Assembly (NCBI GenBank): GCA_023437745.1
Contig: JAEZFI010000324.1
Location: 1 to 5,783 of the forward strand
Direction of reading: 5' to 3'
DNA from: Actinomycetes bacterium
Lineage (GTDB): Bacteria; Actinomycetota; Acidimicrobiia; Acidimicrobiales; Microtrichaceae
DNA: 5,783 bases
Part shown: positions 5,163-5,783 of the stretch, in pieces
Position numbering within the stretch: position 1 is the first letter of the stretch
Layout: every line of letters begins with the position of its first letter
The notes under the pieces: model-generated
What the model saw: only the letters and a program-made list of their open reading frames with translations
Databases searched by the model: none
Told to the model about the DNA's origin: nothing
Translations under genes and position numbers: made by a program

Positions 5163-5783
5163 CCGACTGGCTCGACGACTTCCTCCTCGCCCACCACGAC
5201 GAGCTGATCGCCTTCCGTCGGCACCTCCACGCCCACCCCGAGCTCAGCTACCAGGAGCACGCCACCACCGAACTGCTGTCGGAGCGGCTCAGGGTCTCTG
5301 GGCTCTCCCCGCAGGTGCTGTCGAGCGGCACGGGGCTCGTGTGCGACGTCGGCGCCGGCGACGGGCCGCTCGTGGCGTTGCGGGCCGACATCGACGCCCT
5401 CGCGATGGAGGACGAGACCGAAACCCCGTACCGATCGCAGGTCCCCGGGCGCTCGCACGCCTGCGGCCACGACCTCCACACCACGATCGTCCTGGGGGCC
5501 GGCCTGGCGCTGGCGGCGGCGCCCGGATCGGACGAGTGCGCTGCGAGGCTCCTGTTCGAGCCGGCCGAGGAGTCGGTCCCGGGCGGCGCGCCGATCGTGA
5601 TCGCCGACGGCGGACTGGACGGCGTCGCTGCGGTCTTCGGCTTCCATGCGGATCCCAAGCTCGACGTGGGTCGGGTGGGGCTGCGTCAGGGACCGCTCAC
5701 GTCCGCGGCCGACATGGTCGAGATCACGCTGCACGGCCCCGGCGGGCACACGGCCCGACCCCACCTGACGGTCGACCTCGCCG
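5159..5783 (+). CDS. M20D-family amidohydrolase (amino-acylase/hippurate hydrolase type), 3' end missing
   Basis: The frame is open from GTG at 5159 to the window edge, giving 208 residues of about 390-420 expected. Visible motifs are FRRHLHAHPELS (19-30), VALRADIDALAMEDE (72-86), SHACGHDLHT (99-108), FEPAEES (133-139), GFHADP (161-166) and LHGPGGHTARPH (191-202, start of the inserted dimerisation domain). Expected metal ligands are C102, H104, E138 and H163; Glu137 is the likely catalytic base. The final metal-binding histidine lies beyond the edge. The family removes acyl groups from amino acids or related amides. The start overlaps the ligase stop by GTGA, with GAGG (5145-5148) 10 nt upstream, so the two are probably co-translated. 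The position 'GFHADP' is usually closer to 'GLHVxP'; the substrate cannot be named. There is no signal peptide, so it should be cytosolic. Confidence 0.9.
   Translation, partial: MTDWLDDFLLAHHDELIAFRRHLHAHPELSYQEHATTELLSERLRVSGLSPQVLSSGTGLVCDVGAGDGPLVALRADIDALAMEDETETPYRSQVPGRSHACGHDLHTTIVLGAGLALAAAPGSDECAARLLFEPAEESVPGGAPIVIADGGLDGVAAVFGFHADPKLDVGRVGLRQGPLTSAADMVEITLHGPGGHTARPHLTVDLA

Noticed and set aside
1..5783. CRISPR array, tRNA, rRNA, insertion sequence or phage features
   Set aside because: I saw no regularly spaced direct repeats, cloverleaf-like segments, transposase motifs or terminal repeats in reading the window.

Overview
The window is very GC-rich with a strong G/C third-codon bias. 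It uses GTG starts, 4-bp GTGA gene overlaps and start codons placed 6-7 nt after a TANNNT box (leaderless style). Together with an RsbU-type phosphatase, a three-Cys ferredoxin and a possible DUF222/13E12-type gene, this suggests a high-GC actinomycete. Lineage is inferred from style and gene content only.

Layout, left to right. (1) 1-139, minus: the first 46 codons of a gene that runs off the left edge, possibly a DUF222 (13E12-like, HNH nuclease) protein. (2) 140-398: a non-coding gap with two strong hairpins; the one at 346-379 lies 19 nt past the MOSC stop and is probably its terminator. (3) 399-1764, minus: a tight three-gene operon, group III truncated haemoglobin, then a small [3Fe-4S]-type ferredoxin, then a YiiM-like MOSC protein, joined by two GTGA overlaps. 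A well-formed promoter (TTGACC, 17 bp, TAGCTT) lies in the end of the upstream gene and the 16-bp gap. A perfect 7+4+7 palindrome covers the -10 box and the haemoglobin start codon. (4) 1781-3904, minus: a 707-residue PAS-PAS-GAF-PP2C (SpoIIE/RsbU) phosphatase. (5) 3905-4028: a divergent promoter region with an 8-bp inverted repeat. (6) 4029-5162, plus: a YbdK/GCS2-type carboxylate-amine ligase, probably translated from a leaderless transcript. (7) 5159 to the right edge, plus: an M20D amidohydrolase, overlapping the ligase by GTGA and cut off by the window.

How the parts may work together (inference). The haemoglobin, ferredoxin and MOSC protein look like one redox module. MOSC proteins of the mARC/YcbX/YiiM type reduce N-hydroxylated compounds (mARC also nitrite, giving NO) and need electrons. 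A ferredoxin can supply them. A truncated haemoglobin can bind or oxidise NO and also needs re-reduction. The operator-like palindrome suggests the module is switched by a dedicated regulator not seen here. The ligase and amidohydrolase form a second coupled pair that could make and break an amide bond. The phosphatase would act in a partner-switching stress pathway whose kinase and antagonist are not in the window.
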